In this document: positions 1 to 9,964 of the stretch, piece by piece
How the letters are laid out: the number at the start of each line of letters is the position of its first letter
How positions within the stretch are numbered: the stretch's first letter is position 1
Source: Vreelandella zhaodongensis
GTDB lineage: Bacteria; Pseudomonadota; Gammaproteobacteria; Pseudomonadales; Halomonadaceae
NCBI RefSeq assembly: GCF_013415115.1
Contig: NZ_JACCDD010000003.1
Span: 248,001-312,000 of the forward strand
Reading direction: 5' to 3'
DNA length: 64,000 nt
Notes under the pieces: generated by a model
What the model was told of the DNA's origin: nothing
Databases searched by the model: none
Seen by the model: only the letters and a program-made list of their open reading frames with translations
Translations under genes and position numbers: made by a program

Positions 1-435
1 CCCATCGGCCAAGCGCAGGCGTTTGAGGCGCGCGACTTGGGCATCAGCCCCCAGACTAAGGCGCATGCTCTCTTCTGCACTGGGGTTGGCCAGTTTGCGC
101 TCTAACCAATGAGAGCTCGGCGTAAAACCGCGCTGGGTCAGCAGCTCGGTAAAACTCGATAGCCGTGACAAGGACTGATTCAGACGGGGGGTAATAAAGG
201 TGCCAGAACCACGGCTACGACGAATGAGCCCCAGCTCATCTAGTCGATCTAACGCCTTACGAGCAGTAATTCGAGAAACCGCTAAGCTCTCGGCCAAGTT
301 GCGCTCAGAAGGCAACGCCTCGCCAGCTTGCCAAGCACCTGTATCAATAGCTTGTTCAAGCTGGCGCGCTAACTGCTGATAAAGCGGTGTAGCGCCCTGA
401 GGGTCCAGGTGCAGCTGAGTAAAGCGTGGATCCAT
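1..435 (-). CDS. GntR-family transcriptional regulator with UTRA domain (partial, 3' end outside window)
   Basis: The first 145 codons are present, starting at ATG 433-435, and the frame stays open to base 1. Residues about 10-80 form a GntR winged helix: LYQQLARQLEQAI, then LPSERNLAESLAVSRITARK, then a wing ending RRSRGSGTFI. What follows (SLSSFTELLTQRGF, then KLANPSAEE and RLKRLRLADG) is the beginning of a UTRA effector domain, placing it in the HutC/NagR/FarR subfamily. Members sense small molecules such as sugar phosphates, amino-acid derivatives or fatty acids. The ligand cannot be told because most of the effector domain is missing. Upstream lies an 11-bp direct-repeat array with a sigma70-like promoter inside it, suggesting autoregulation. 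Confidence 0.9.
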   Translation of the reverse strand, partial: MDPRFTQLHLDPQGATPLYQQLARQLEQAIDTGAWQAGEALPSERNLAESLAVSRITARKALDRLDELGLIRRSRGSGTFITPRLNQSLSRLSSFTELLTQRGFTPSSHWLERKLANPSAEESMRLSLGADAQVARLKRLRLADG

Positions 436-456
436 GAGTATCTCCCAGTAGACAGC

Positions 457-511
457 ATACCAATTAGATACCACTATAGACCCAATAAGATACCAATCAA
501 ATACCAATTAG
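457..511. repeat. Five tandem 11-bp direct repeats (putative GntR-regulator operator array)
   Basis: Five consecutive 11-bp units begin at 457, 468, 479, 490 and 501: ATACCAATTAG, ATACCACTATA, GACCCAATAAG, ATACCAATCAA and ATACCAATTAG. The first and last are identical, and a more degenerate sixth may follow at 512. The array lies 22-76 bp upstream of the GntR-type start codon. On the coding strand it reads as repeated TTGGTAT half-sites. Eleven base pairs is close to one helical turn, so bound proteins would sit on one face. A role as the regulator's own operator is inference. Confidence 0.75.
473..500 (-). promoter_or_regulatory. Putative sigma70 promoter of the GntR-type gene, inside the repeat array
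   Basis: Read on the minus strand, TTGATT (495-500) and TATAGT (473-478) are separated by 16 bp. They match 4 and 5 of 6 consensus positions. Transcription would start near 466, about 30 nt before the start codon. Both boxes lie inside the 11-bp repeats, so a protein on the array would block polymerase. Confidence 0.45.
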
Positions 512-629
512 CTACAACTATGGTTGAATAGTGGTGTCCGCTTTGCTCAAGAAGGCGATAACACGCTCACAAGAGTGCACGCAGACCGTTGATAGTTTGG
601 GGCCAAAGCGAACTTCAGGGTGACCACGA

Positions 630-658
630 TTGGCGCGGCCTTTGGGAATCCGTATAGT
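630..658 (+). promoter_or_regulatory. Putative sigma70 promoter of rnb
   Basis: TTGGCG (630-635) and TATAGT (653-658) are separated by 17 bp, which predicts a start site near 665 and a leader of about 25 nt before the rnb ATG at 690. The position argues against any translation start upstream of 665. Confidence 0.5.
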
Positions 659-689
659 GGCAGGCTACTCTCGCCAACTGATTGAACAC

Positions 690-2630
690 ATGCTGCAAAA
701 CAACTCATTGCTTGCCCAGCTCAAGCAACAGATCCGTGACACCACCCCACGCGCTGAAGGGGTGATTAAAGCCACCGAGAAAGGGTTCGGTTTTCTTGAA
801 ACCGATAGCGGTGAATCCTATTTTGTGCCGCCCCCCGCCATGAAGCAGGTACTGCACGGCGACCGCGTTGAGGCGGTGATTCATGAAAACGGCGATAAAA
901 AGTCCGTTGAGCCTGAAAAGCTGATCGAAGCTGGGCTTGACCGCTTTGTTGCCCGTGTTCAGAAGCGCGAAGACCGTTTAGCCGTTGTGCCCGACCATCC
1001 GTCGATTCGCAACGTGCTAAAGGCGCGTATCAAGAACAACCTGGATGAAGCTACCATTGCTGATGGCGACTGGGTTGTCGCTCGACTGGTACGCCACCCG
1101 CTGAAAGAGAATGATCGCGGCTTTTTCGCACAAATTGACGAACTGGTGGCTAAGTCCGATGACCCCACCGTTCCGTGGCGCGTTACTCTAGCCCGCCATA
1201 CGCTGGAACAGGAGTGCCCAGACGCAGGTACCGAATGGCCACTGCATGATGAGGGTTTGCCCCGTGAAGATCTCACCGCGCAGCCCTTCTTCACCATCGA
1301 TGGCGAAAAAACCCGCGATATGGACGACGCGCTACACGTGGAAGCACTGGAAAGCGGCGGTTGGCGGCTGAGCGTTGCCATCGCTGACCCGACTGCCTAC
1401 GTCGAAGAAGGTCACGCGGCCGATCTTGAAGCGCGTACCCGTGCTTTTACGGTTTACCTACCGGGCCAGAACGTAACGATGCTACCTGAACAGCTGGCGG
1501 ACGACCTCTGCTCGCTATGGGAAGGTCAGGATCGCCCTGCTCTTGCCTGTTCACTGGACATTAATGCTGATGGCAGCCTGGGTGATTACCGTTTCTTTGC
1601 TGCTAACGTGAAATCCCACGCCAAACTGGCCTATGATCACGTTTCCGACTGGATTGAAGGTCAAGGTGACTGGGCTCCCGCCGACAATATCGCTGAGCAG
1701 CTGAAAGCACTGCGTGATTTGACTGAGGCACGGACCGCTTGGCGCAACGAGCATGCCCTGGTATTTAAAGATCGTCCGGACTACGTTTTCGACCTGGACG
1801 AGGCCGGCAACGTACTGGGCATTCGCACCGAAGATCGCCGCATCGCCAACCGCATGATTGAAGAGTCGATGATTGCCGCCAATGCTTGCTGTGCGGATTT
1901 CCTCGCCAAGCATATTGGCCACGGCATCTTTAATGTGCATCGCGCCTTTGAGCCTGAAAAAGCCGAATCTGCTCAAGAATTCTTGGCAACTCAGGAAATC
2001 GAGGTCGCCCAGGAAGCACTGACTGAGCTGGCTCATTACAAAGAGCTAAAGCGCGCCCTGGAAAGCCGTGATGATGCCTGGCTGGATGCGCGTCTGCGCC
2101 GCTTCCAAGGCTTTACCAGCATGTCAGCTCAACCTGGCCCGCACTTCGGCCTAGGTTTACCGGCTTACGCCACCTGGACGTCGCCTATTCGTAAGTATGG
2201 CGATATGGTAAATCACCGCTTGATTAAGCGCGTGCTTAAAGGTGAACAGGCTCCCGCGGAAGCCAGCCAGCAACTCACTGAGCAGCTCACTGAGCGTCGC
2301 CGCCTGAATCGTATGGCAGAGCGCGACGTAAAAGATTGGCTCTACGTACGCTACTTAACCCCAGCCGCTCAGAATCAAGACACCTTCGACGCGGAGATCA
2401 TGGCGATCAACCGTGGCGGCATGCGGGTACGCCTGCTGGAAAACGGTGCCACCGCCTTTGTACCCGCCCCGCTGATGCACAGTGATCGAACCAAAGTGGT
2501 CATCGATGACAAAGAAGGTCGCATTCAGATTGAAGGCGAAGAGCGCTACAAGCTGGGCGACAGCCTGCGCGTTGCGCTAACAGAGGCCCGCGAAGAAACC
2601 CGTTCGCTGGTAGCAAAGCCGACGGCGTAA
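690..2630 (+). CDS. rnb: Exoribonuclease II (RNase II)
   Basis: The 646-residue protein is a processive 3'-5' exoribonuclease that degrades single-stranded RNA to short oligonucleotides in the cytosol. It resembles E. coli RNase II (about 644 aa) nearly end to end. The start LLAQLKQQ, the stretch EGVIKATEKGFGFLE of the cold-shock domain, and the tail with ISRGGMRVRL-like S1-domain sequence (here INRGGMRVRL) all match. The RNB catalytic centre shows TIDGEKTRDMDDAL, with the clustered aspartates that bind magnesium. The frame is open upstream to 630, but ATG 690 is chosen because it gives the family N-terminus (MLQNNSLLAQL) and because a promoter lies at 630-658. The ribosome-binding site is weak. 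A strong terminator follows, so the gene is probably monocistronic. RNase R is longer and is excluded by length. Confidence 0.95.
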   Translation: MLQNNSLLAQLKQQIRDTTPRAEGVIKATEKGFGFLETDSGESYFVPPPAMKQVLHGDRVEAVIHENGDKKSVEPEKLIEAGLDRFVARVQKREDRLAVVPDHPSIRNVLKARIKNNLDEATIADGDWVVARLVRHPLKENDRGFFAQIDELVAKSDDPTVPWRVTLARHTLEQECPDAGTEWPLHDEGLPREDLTAQPFFTIDGEKTRDMDDALHVEALESGGWRLSVAIADPTAYVEEGHAADLEARTRAFTVYLPGQNVTMLPEQLADDLCSLWEGQDRPALACSLDINADGSLGDYRFFAANVKSHAKLAYDHVSDWIEGQGDWAPADNIAEQLKALRDLTEARTAWRNEHALVFKDRPDYVFDLDEAGNVLGIRTEDRRIANRMIEESMIAANACCADFLAKHIGHGIFNVHRAFEPEKAESAQEFLATQEIEVAQEALTELAHYKELKRALESRDDAWLDARLRRFQGFTSMSAQPGPHFGLGLPAYATWTSPIRKYGDMVNHRLIKRVLKGEQAPAEASQQLTEQLTERRRLNRMAERDVKDWLYVRYLTPAAQNQDTFDAEIMAINRGGMRVRLLENGATAFVPAPLMHSDRTKVVIDDKEGRIQIEGEERYKLGDSLRVALTEAREETRSLVAKPTA

Positions 2631-2693
2631 AACTTTCTATATAAACCACTTATAGAAACTTGCTAGAAAACCGGCTAGATAACTGGTTAGGTA

Positions 2694-2731
2694 AACAACA
2701 ACGGCGCCTTACGAGCGCCGTTGTTGTTTTT
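2694..2731. terminator. Strong intrinsic terminator after rnb, probably bidirectional
   Basis: A perfect 14-bp inverted repeat (2694-2707 with 2715-2728) has a 7-nt loop, GC-rich core and a T run on the plus strand. It stands between the ends of rnb and the convergent PHA-depolymerase gene. The AAC-rich outer stem gives a short T-rich tail on the minus strand too, so it can serve both genes. Confidence 0.9.
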
Positions 2732-2753
2732 GTGCGGCAGTCACTTACTACCT

Positions 2754-3890
2754 TTAGCTAGGCTGCTGATGCTGCATGAAAAAGCGCAGCATTTCCTGCG
2801 TGGCATCTGGGCCTTTAGGATCGGTATAGCTACCCTTCACGCTACCCCCGGACCAGGCGTGGCCTGCTCCGTGTACCTTCCACTGCTCCAGGCATGGCTT
2901 ACCCGCCGCATCATGATGCGTGGTACGCGTGTAAGCATGGCCATTGGCGGCTTTTCCCTTCTCTACCGTTGGCTTGTTGGCACCGCCTGCGGGACGCGAT
3001 GCACCGTACTGAGCGGCAACACGATCCGCGTTATTGGGGTGTACGGTCGTATCGCGGTCGCCATGAAAGATAATCACTGGCACCTCTGACGCCCACTCGA
3101 CACCCGTCTTTTTACCACTGTTACCGAGCGGCCCTGTGCCACCTTGCATGGCGCCCAGTGCATCGGGAAGACTTTTTGCGACACCGTGGGGCAGCCCTGA
3201 GTGAACACCCACCGCTGCAAACAGATCCGGATAGGTCATCGCTAACGTCGTCGCCATGGCCGCACCCGCTGATAGCCCCGCCACATAAACTCGGCTCGCA
3301 TCGAGCCCATGGGTGTCTATCACCTGGCGGGCCATGCCAGCCAGAATCGAAGGCTCTCCTCCTTCACGCTGCTGGTCTTCCGCTTTAAACCAATTCCAAC
3401 ATTTGGAGTTGTTAGCACTTACCGGCTGAGCTGGATAGAGTACGCAAAATTGCTGAGTTTCAGCCAATTGGTTCATGTTGGTTCCAGCCGCAAAGTCATC
3501 GGGATTCTGTGTGCAGCCGTGTAGCATAACCACCAGCGGCAATGCCTGCCCCTTATGGCCACTGGGGATATACAACTTGTAATCACGCGAGCCAGCATGG
3601 CTAGAAAACCGCCCAGCCGTAAACGCACCCGCGCGGGGTTTCCGGCCGTGACCATATGCAGACGAAGAGGCTCTCGATGTTGGCCTTGATTTCGATACAG
3701 AGCCATCTTCGTCGACAACCTCACAGGTTCCCTCAAAGATCTTGCCACCCTGGTAGGGCTTGACTGACGCTTCTTCCCCCTTCGACTCAGGTATGGCGCC
3801 CTGGAGAAGTGCCATGGCTTCATGCAACTTGCCTGCGCGCGTCAGTCGCGTCGCTTCTTCCATTCGCTTATTCATAGTGGCGCCGATCAT
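2754..3890 (-). CDS. PHB-depolymerase-family esterase (alpha/beta hydrolase)
   Basis: This 378-residue serine hydrolase belongs to the family that includes short-chain polyhydroxyalkanoate depolymerases and feruloyl/acetyl-xylan esterases. It probably hydrolyses polyhydroxybutyrate or oligomers to hydroxy acids. The lipase box is GLSAG (in VYVAGLSAGAAMA). The acid residue is likely in HGDRDTTVHP and the catalytic histidine in GAGHAWSGG. VMLHGCTQNPDDF supplies the oxyanion region. The first 25 or so residues are an amphipathic helix (MNKRMEEATRLTRAGKLHEAM) and no export signal is visible, so an intracellular, granule-associated role is plausible. ATG 3888-3890 is chosen because GGGG stands 8 nt upstream; a TTG two codons earlier is in frame. 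It follows the RHH regulator by 38 bp, suggesting one operon and shared control. Substrate assignment is by family only. Confidence 0.82.
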   Translation of the reverse strand: MIGATMNKRMEEATRLTRAGKLHEAMALLQGAIPESKGEEASVKPYQGGKIFEGTCEVVDEDGSVSKSRPTSRASSSAYGHGRKPRAGAFTAGRFSSHAGSRDYKLYIPSGHKGQALPLVVMLHGCTQNPDDFAAGTNMNQLAETQQFCVLYPAQPVSANNSKCWNWFKAEDQQREGGEPSILAGMARQVIDTHGLDASRVYVAGLSAGAAMATTLAMTYPDLFAAVGVHSGLPHGVAKSLPDALGAMQGGTGPLGNSGKKTGVEWASEVPVIIFHGDRDTTVHPNNADRVAAQYGASRPAGGANKPTVEKGKAANGHAYTRTTHHDAAGKPCLEQWKVHGAGHAWSGGSVKGSYTDPKGPDATQEMLRFFMQHQQPS

Positions 3891-3928
3891 GGTCAATACC
3901 CCAATTCCGCTATGCGGTGGTGAGTAAT

Positions 3929-4345
3929 TCAGTGGATTCGGTCTGCCAGAGCGGCCTTCACCGCCTTACTGGCATGCAGAGCACCTAGCACCACAACCGA
4001 CTCGATAGTGGCGCGAGCAAGCTCCGGCGTTACGTCGTCAGCAATGCTGGCCAACCCCAGAACTTGAATCTGCAGCTTCTCACCTGCCGACTGCAGCGCC
4101 TCCAAGTTCTCTCGGCTGTAATGTTCAAGCCCCAGTACGAACGACTTACGGGTTACGGTTTCCCTAACCACCTCGGCATGTGTCGCCAATTGGTTACGAA
4201 TGGCCGTGCGAATCAGGTCGGTACGGTTTGAATAAAATCCCTCCTGGACCAACAGATCGATTTGCCCTAAATCGACTACCCCAAGGTTAATGGTGATTTT
4301 CTCACTGGAGTCACCGGACTTGCGGCGCAGTTCATGCACGCTCAT
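3929..4345 (-). CDS. CopG/Arc-type ribbon-helix-helix transcriptional regulator
   Basis: The 138-residue protein begins with a ribbon-helix-helix fold at residues about 15-55. KITINLGVVDLGQIDLLV is the strand and first helix, and the turn-and-second-helix signature is SNRTDLIRTAIRNQL. Such proteins bind DNA as dimers, usually in cooperative rows on repeated sites. The remaining 80 residues form an uncharacterised helical region, possibly for oligomerisation or ligand sensing; I recognise no NikR-type nickel domain. The start has a good Shine-Dalgarno (GAGAGG, 6 nt spacing). The gene leads an operon with the PHB-depolymerase-type esterase. Its own promoter is followed at once by five 11-bp repeats and a palindrome, the expected picture for autoregulation. 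Control of PHA mobilisation is inferred from position. Confidence 0.85.
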   Translation of the reverse strand: MSVHELRRKSGDSSEKITINLGVVDLGQIDLLVQEGFYSNRTDLIRTAIRNQLATHAEVVRETVTRKSFVLGLEHYSRENLEALQSAGEKLQIQVLGLASIADDVTPELARATIESVVVLGALHASKAVKAALADRIH

Positions 4346-4409
4346 GTGAAACCTCTCACGATTCTCATTGTTGAATATCGTTTCTGGAAAGCCAGACTAT
4401 TAAAAAGGA

Positions 4410-4478
4410 ATCCAACAGCCATCCAATAGCCATCCAATAGCCATCCAATAGCCATCCAATAGCCATCCATATGGATGG
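4410..4478. repeat. 11-bp tandem-repeat array plus 16-bp palindrome (putative RHH operator)
   Basis: Units of ATCCAATAGCC start at 4410 (one base different), 4421, 4432, 4443 and 4454. A half unit at 4465 runs into CCATCCATATGGATGG (4463-4478), a perfect 16-bp palindrome. The four units from 4421 are identical. The array begins immediately downstream of the -10 box of the RHH gene promoter and covers the predicted start site and early leader. Occupation should block initiation. Confidence 0.85.
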
Positions 4479-4479
4479 T

Positions 4480-4507
4480 ATAATAAGCTTGTATGCGCAA
4501 TAGTCAA
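4480..4507 (-). promoter_or_regulatory. Putative sigma70 promoter of the RHH-esterase operon
   Basis: On the minus strand TTGACT (4502-4507) and TATTAT (4480-4485) are separated by 16 bp. A register with TTATAC and an 18-bp spacer is also possible. The predicted start falls near 4473, inside the palindrome and repeat array, leaving a leader of about 130 nt that contains all the repeats. Confidence 0.6.
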
Positions 4508-4568
4508 CAAGCGGACAAAACAAGACGCGGGGAATGAAAGCGAAATAGCGGGGTAACATTGGGCAGGC

Positions 4569-4597
4569 AAAAAAAAGAGCACCCGGAGGTGCTCTCT
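4569..4597 (-). terminator. Intrinsic terminator after sucD
   Basis: On the minus strand an 8-bp stem (AGAGCACC with GGTGCTCT, 4576-4595) closes a CCGG-type tetraloop and is followed by a run of seven T. It lies 26 nt beyond the sucD stop and ends the sucCD transcript. Confidence 0.9.
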
Positions 4598-4623
4598 TCT
4601 AGCATGCATGGTTAAGCAAATGC

Positions 4624-5496
4624 TTACCAGCCAGTCACTTCTTTCAGTGCATCGCCGATCTCAGCCAGAGAACGCACGGTTTTAACACCGGCATCTTCCA
4701 GGGCAGCAAACTTCTCATCCGCAGTGCCTTTACCGCCAGAGATGATTGCGCCCGCATGGCCCATACGCTTGCCAGGAGGTGCAGTTACACCGGCAATGTA
4801 GGAAACCACAGGCTTAGAAACATTAGCTTTGATGTAAGCCGCTGCTTCTTCTTCAGCCGTACCACCGATTTCACCGATCATCACGATCGCTTCAGTTTTC
4901 GGGTCTTTCTCGAACATTTCTAGAATGTCGATGAAGTTAGAGCCCGGGATCGGGTCACCGCCGATGCCTACACAGGTAGACTGGCCGAAACCATGGTCAG
5001 TTGTCTGCTTGACGGCTTCGTAAGTCAGGGTGCCCGAACGCGACACGATACCGACTTTACCCGGCTGGTGAATGTGACCCGGCATGATGCCGATTTTACA
5101 TTCGCCAGGCGTAATAACACCTGGGCAGTTCGGGCCGATCAGCTGCACGCCCAGCTCGTCGCATTTTACTTTTGCTTCGAGCATATCCAGTGTCGCGATA
5201 CCTTCGGTGATGCACACGATCAGCTTGATACCCGCATTAGCGGCTTCAAGAATCGAGTCTTTACAGAACGGTGCCGGAACGTAGATCACGCTGGCTTCCG
5301 CACCGGTTTTCTCAACCGCTTCTTTCACGGTGTTGAAAACGGGTAGGCCCAGGTGCGTCTGGCCGCCTTTGCCCGGCGTAACACCACCGACCATTTGCGT
5401 GCCGTAGGCAATCGCCTGCTCGGAGTGGAACGTGCCCTGGCCACCGGTGAAACCTTGGCAGATGACCTTGGTGTTCTTATCGATCAGGATGCTCAT
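4624..5496 (-). CDS. sucD: Succinyl-CoA synthetase (ADP-forming), alpha subunit
   Basis: The 290-residue alpha subunit joins SucC in the cytosol to convert succinyl-CoA to succinate with ATP or GTP formation. The N-terminal CoA-binding Rossmann region contains [19 protein letters not shown]. The phosphorylated histidine is about H247 in [15 protein letters not shown]. Length equals that of the usual bacterial protein. The start codon overlaps the sucC stop by one base (TAATG), so the two subunits are translationally coupled. A terminator follows directly, making this the last gene of the TCA block. Confidence 0.97.
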   Translation of the reverse strand: MSILIDKNTKVICQGFTGGQGTFHSEQAIAYGTQMVGGVTPGKGGQTHLGLPVFNTVKEAVEKTGAEASVIYVPAPFCKDSILEAANAGIKLIVCITEGIATLDMLEAKVKCDELGVQLIGPNCPGVITPGECKIGIMPGHIHQPGKVGIVSRSGTLTYEAVKQTTDHGFGQSTCVGIGGDPIPGSNFIDILEMFEKDPKTEAIVMIGEIGGTAEEEAAAYIKANVSKPVVSYIAGVTAPPGKRMGHAGAIISGGKGTADEKFAALEDAGVKTVRSLAEIGDALKEVTGW

Positions 5497-6662
5497 TACT
5501 TGCCCTCCGCTGCTTTTACAACCTGCTGAGCCGCGTCGGTCAGACTGGTAGCAGCGATGATGTTCAGACCGCTAGACGCCAGTTTTTCAGCGCCCAATTC
5601 AGCGTTGTTACCTTCCAGGCGCACAACAACCGGAACGTTAACACCGACTTGTTCAACAGCACCGATGATACCTTCGGCAATCATGTCGCAACGAACGATA
5701 CCACCGAAGATGTTCACCAGAACTGCTTTGACGTTGTCGTCAGACAGGATGATCTTGAACGCTTCTGCAACGCGCTCTTTGGTCGCGCCGCCGCCAACGT
5801 CCAGGAAGTTAGCAGGCTTGCCGCCGCTCAGGTTGACGATGTCCATGGTACCCATGGCCAGGCCAGCACCGTTAACCATGCAGCCGATGTTGCCATCAAG
5901 CGCTACATAGTTCAGTTCCCACTTCGCCGCATCGGCTTCACGCTGATCTTCCTGGGAAGGATCGCGCATCGCCTGAAGGTCTGGATGACGGTACAGCGCG
6001 TTGCTGTCGAGTCCCAGTTTTGCGTCGAGGCAGTGTAGGTTGCCTTCGTCGGTAATAACCAGCGGGTTAATTTCTAACAGTGCCAGATCTTTGTCATGGA
6101 ACAGTTTAGAAAGACCCAGGAAAATCTTAGTGAACTGCTTAATCTGGTCGCCTTTTAGGCCCAGAGCAAATGCCAGTTCACGCGCTTGGTAGGGCTGTGC
6201 GCCAACCAGCGGATCGATTTCAGCTTTAAGAATCTTTTCCGGCGTCTCTTCAGCAACGGTCTCGATTTCTACACCGCCTTCGGTAGAGGCCATGAAGACC
6301 ACGCGACGGGTAGTGCGGTCAACGACTGCGCCAAGATACAGCTCATCAGCGATATCAGTGCAGGTCTCAACCAAAATCTTAGCAACCGGCTGACCTTTTT
6401 CGTCAGTCTGGAAGGTGACTAGGTTCTTGCCTAACCACTGCTCGGCGAAGGCTTTCGCTTCGGCCGGATCTTTAATCAGCTTAACGCCGCCCGCTTTACC
6501 ACGGCCACCAGCGTGAACCTGGGCTTTAACTACCCACATGTCGCCGCCGATCTTTTTGCACGCTTCTTCGGCTTCTTCGGGTGTGTCTACGGCAAAGCCT
6601 TTAGACACTGGTAGACCATAATCAGCAAACAGCTGTTTGCCTTGATACTCGTGAAGGTTCAT
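5496..6662 (-). CDS. sucC: Succinyl-CoA synthetase (ADP-forming), beta subunit
   Basis: The 388-residue beta subunit carries an ATP-grasp nucleotide-binding domain in the N-terminal half (for example [18 protein letters not shown]) and the C-terminal ligase domain that faces SucD ([16 protein letters not shown]). The length matches E. coli SucC exactly. It lies 150 bp downstream of lpd with an intercistronic hairpin between. This spacing, with no evident Shine-Dalgarno, suggests transcript processing or a separate internal promoter, although all genes lie on one strand. Confidence 0.97.
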   Translation of the reverse strand: MNLHEYQGKQLFADYGLPVSKGFAVDTPEEAEEACKKIGGDMWVVKAQVHAGGRGKAGGVKLIKDPAEAKAFAEQWLGKNLVTFQTDEKGQPVAKILVETCTDIADELYLGAVVDRTTRRVVFMASTEGGVEIETVAEETPEKILKAEIDPLVGAQPYQARELAFALGLKGDQIKQFTKIFLGLSKLFHDKDLALLEINPLVITDEGNLHCLDAKLGLDSNALYRHPDLQAMRDPSQEDQREADAAKWELNYVALDGNIGCMVNGAGLAMGTMDIVNLSGGKPANFLDVGGGATKERVAEAFKIILSDDNVKAVLVNIFGGIVRCDMIAEGIIGAVEQVGVNVPVVVRLEGNNAELGAEKLASSGLNIIAATSLTDAAQQVVKAAEGK

Positions 6663-6773
6663 CGATTCATGCCATTGGTTGCATGTGACTCGAACGATGA
6701 CCCGCTTCTTTATAAGAGCGGGGCATCCCCGTACCTTCGACCCTGTTTGTTATCTCACAGGGCCGAAAGTGTT

Positions 6774-6793
6774 GCGCCACCTGACGGTGGCGC
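6774..6793. other. Intercistronic hairpin between lpd and sucC
   Basis: GCGCCACC and GGTGGCGC form a perfect 8-bp stem with a 4-nt loop. No T run follows on the minus strand, so it is more likely an RNA-stability or processing element than a terminator. A weaker hairpin with CCCTGT/ACAGGG arms lies at about 6741-6762. Confidence 0.6.
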
Positions 6794-6812
6794 TTGGTTG
6801 TTGCTTAGCGAA

Positions 6813-8366
<1,554 letters not shown>

Positions 8367-9926
8367 TTATACGTCCAGCAGCAAGCGTGCAGGATCTTCC
8401 AGCAGCGCTTTAATCGTAACCAGGAATTGTACAGCGTCTTTGCCATCGATCATGCGGTGATCATAAGAAAGCGCCAGATACATCATCGGGCGAATCTCAA
8501 CCTTACCGTTAACCGCCATCGGGCGATCCTGGATTTTGTGCATACCCAGAATAGCAGTCTGTGGCGGATTGATGATCGGGGTCGACATCAAGGAGCCAAA
8601 CGTGCCGCCGTTAGTGATGGTAAAGGTACCGCCGATCATGTCGTCCATGCCCAGCTTACCGTCACGACCACGCTTACCGAAATCAACAATCGTTCTCTCA
8701 ACGTCGGCAATTTTCATGCTGTCGGTGTCACGCAGTACCGGCACAACCAAGCCACGATCCGTTGATACTGCTACGCCGATGTCCTGATAGCCGTGATAGA
8801 CGATATCGGTACCATCAATAGAGGCGTTAACGTCCGGGAAGCGCTTGAGTGCTTCAGAGGCCGCTTTCACAAAGAAGCCCATAAAGCCCAGTTTAATATC
8901 GTGAGCTTTGAGGAACGTATCTTTGTATTGCGCACGCAGGGCCATGATTTCAGTCATGTCCACTTCGTTGTACGTGGTCAGCATGGCAGCCGTTTGCTGC
9001 GCCTGAACAAGGCGCTTAGCAATCGTTTGACGCAGACGCGTCATCGGCACACGTTTCTCAACGCGATCACCTTCCACCGCCGGTGCAGCAGCGGCTTTCG
9101 CAGGAGCCGCGGCCTTCGCTGCTTTTTTGGCAGAGCCATCTTTCACTGCTTTTTGCACGTCTTCTTTCAAGATACGGCCACCTTTGCCGGTACCTTCAAT
9201 CTTGGAAACGTCCAGGTCATGCTCAGCAACCATTTTCCGAGCCGCAGGAGCTAGGATTTTATCACCAACTTTCTCATCTGAGCCTTCGTCATCGCTACCC
9301 GCAGCGCTGGAAGAAGAAGCACTGCTGCTCTCTTCGGCACCACCAGCACCTTCGGTAAAGACGGCCAGCACTGCTTCGGATTCAACCTGGCTGCCTTCTT
9401 CGGCTTTAATTTCTGCCAGTGCGCCATCGGCAGGAGCCACAACTTCAAGCACCACCTTGTCGGTTTCGATGTCGGCCAGCACTTCATCGCGCTTAACCGC
9501 TTCGCCCACTTTCTTGTGCCACGTTGCCACGGTGCCTTCCTGGATAGACTCAGGGAAGCTGGGGGCTTTCACATCGTATTGCTTACCACCACTGGCTTTT
9601 TTATCTTCTTTCTTATCGTCTTTTTTCGCTTCGGACGGTTTAGCGCTGGCCTCGTCAGAAGGTTTCTCTTCTTTGCTGCCAGACTTACTGCTTTCACCAA
9701 TTTTGCCCAACACCTGCTCTGACTCAACCGTATCGCCCTCTTCGGCCATAACGTCGGTCAGTGTACCCGCTTCCGGTGCGACGACTTCGAGCACCACTTT
9801 GTCGGTTTCGATTTCAACAATCAGCTCGTCACGTTCAACGCTGTCACCCGGCTTTTTATGCCATGCGGCCACAGTGCCCTCGGCAACGGATTCCGGAAAG
9901 GTTGGCGCTTTGATATCAGTAGCCAT
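8367..9926 (-). CDS. sucB: 2-oxoglutarate dehydrogenase E2 (dihydrolipoyl succinyltransferase) with two lipoyl domains
   Basis: E2 transfers the succinyl group from lipoyl to CoA and is the core of the complex. Of 519 residues, about 1-77 are a first lipoyl domain (lysine about K43 in [10 protein letters not shown]) and about 117-193 a second (about K157 in the same motif). They are joined by charged and alanine-rich linkers. About 222-260 is the E1/E3-binding domain ([15 protein letters not shown]). The last 230 residues form the acyltransferase with SYDHRMIDG, where H490 and D494 are catalytic. Family members such as E. coli SucB (about 405 aa) have only one lipoyl domain, so the duplication accounts for the extra length. 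The gene lies between sucA and lpd. Confidence 0.95.
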   Translation of the reverse strand: MATDIKAPTFPESVAEGTVAAWHKKPGDSVERDELIVEIETDKVVLEVVAPEAGTLTDVMAEEGDTVESEQVLGKIGESSKSGSKEEKPSDEASAKPSEAKKDDKKEDKKASGGKQYDVKAPSFPESIQEGTVATWHKKVGEAVKRDEVLADIETDKVVLEVVAPADGALAEIKAEEGSQVESEAVLAVFTEGAGGAEESSSASSSSAAGSDDEGSDEKVGDKILAPAARKMVAEHDLDVSKIEGTGKGGRILKEDVQKAVKDGSAKKAAKAAAPAKAAAAPAVEGDRVEKRVPMTRLRQTIAKRLVQAQQTAAMLTTYNEVDMTEIMALRAQYKDTFLKAHDIKLGFMGFFVKAASEALKRFPDVNASIDGTDIVYHGYQDIGVAVSTDRGLVVPVLRDTDSMKIADVERTIVDFGKRGRDGKLGMDDMIGGTFTITNGGTFGSLMSTPIINPPQTAILGMHKIQDRPMAVNGKVEIRPMMYLALSYDHRMIDGKDAVQFLVTIKALLEDPARLLLDV

Positions 9927-9964
9927 GTCGTTTCCCTTATATGTTCTCTAAACCCGGTGGGCGC

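Noticed and set aside
959..1381. 140-codon open frame antisense to rnb
   Set aside because: Lies wholly opposite a well-identified gene; its composition is the reverse of rnb codons and no family is recognisable. The same reasoning applies to long frames opposite lpd (6963-7766), sucB (9127-9951), sdhA (14249-15043) and dusA (23309-23929).
2721..3089. 122-codon plus-strand frame after the rnb terminator
   Set aside because: It overlaps the terminator and is antisense to the PHA-depolymerase catalytic domain.
4365..4609. Two minus-strand frames with repeated WMAIGWLLDGY-like residues
   Set aside because: The repeated residues come from translating the 11-bp DNA array in successive frames. 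The promoter of the RHH operon lies within, no Shine-Dalgarno is present, and the 11-bp unit is not a multiple of three.
6774..6793. lpd-sucC hairpin as a terminator
   Set aside because: The stem is perfect, but no T run follows on the transcribed strand, so it is listed as a processing or stability hairpin.
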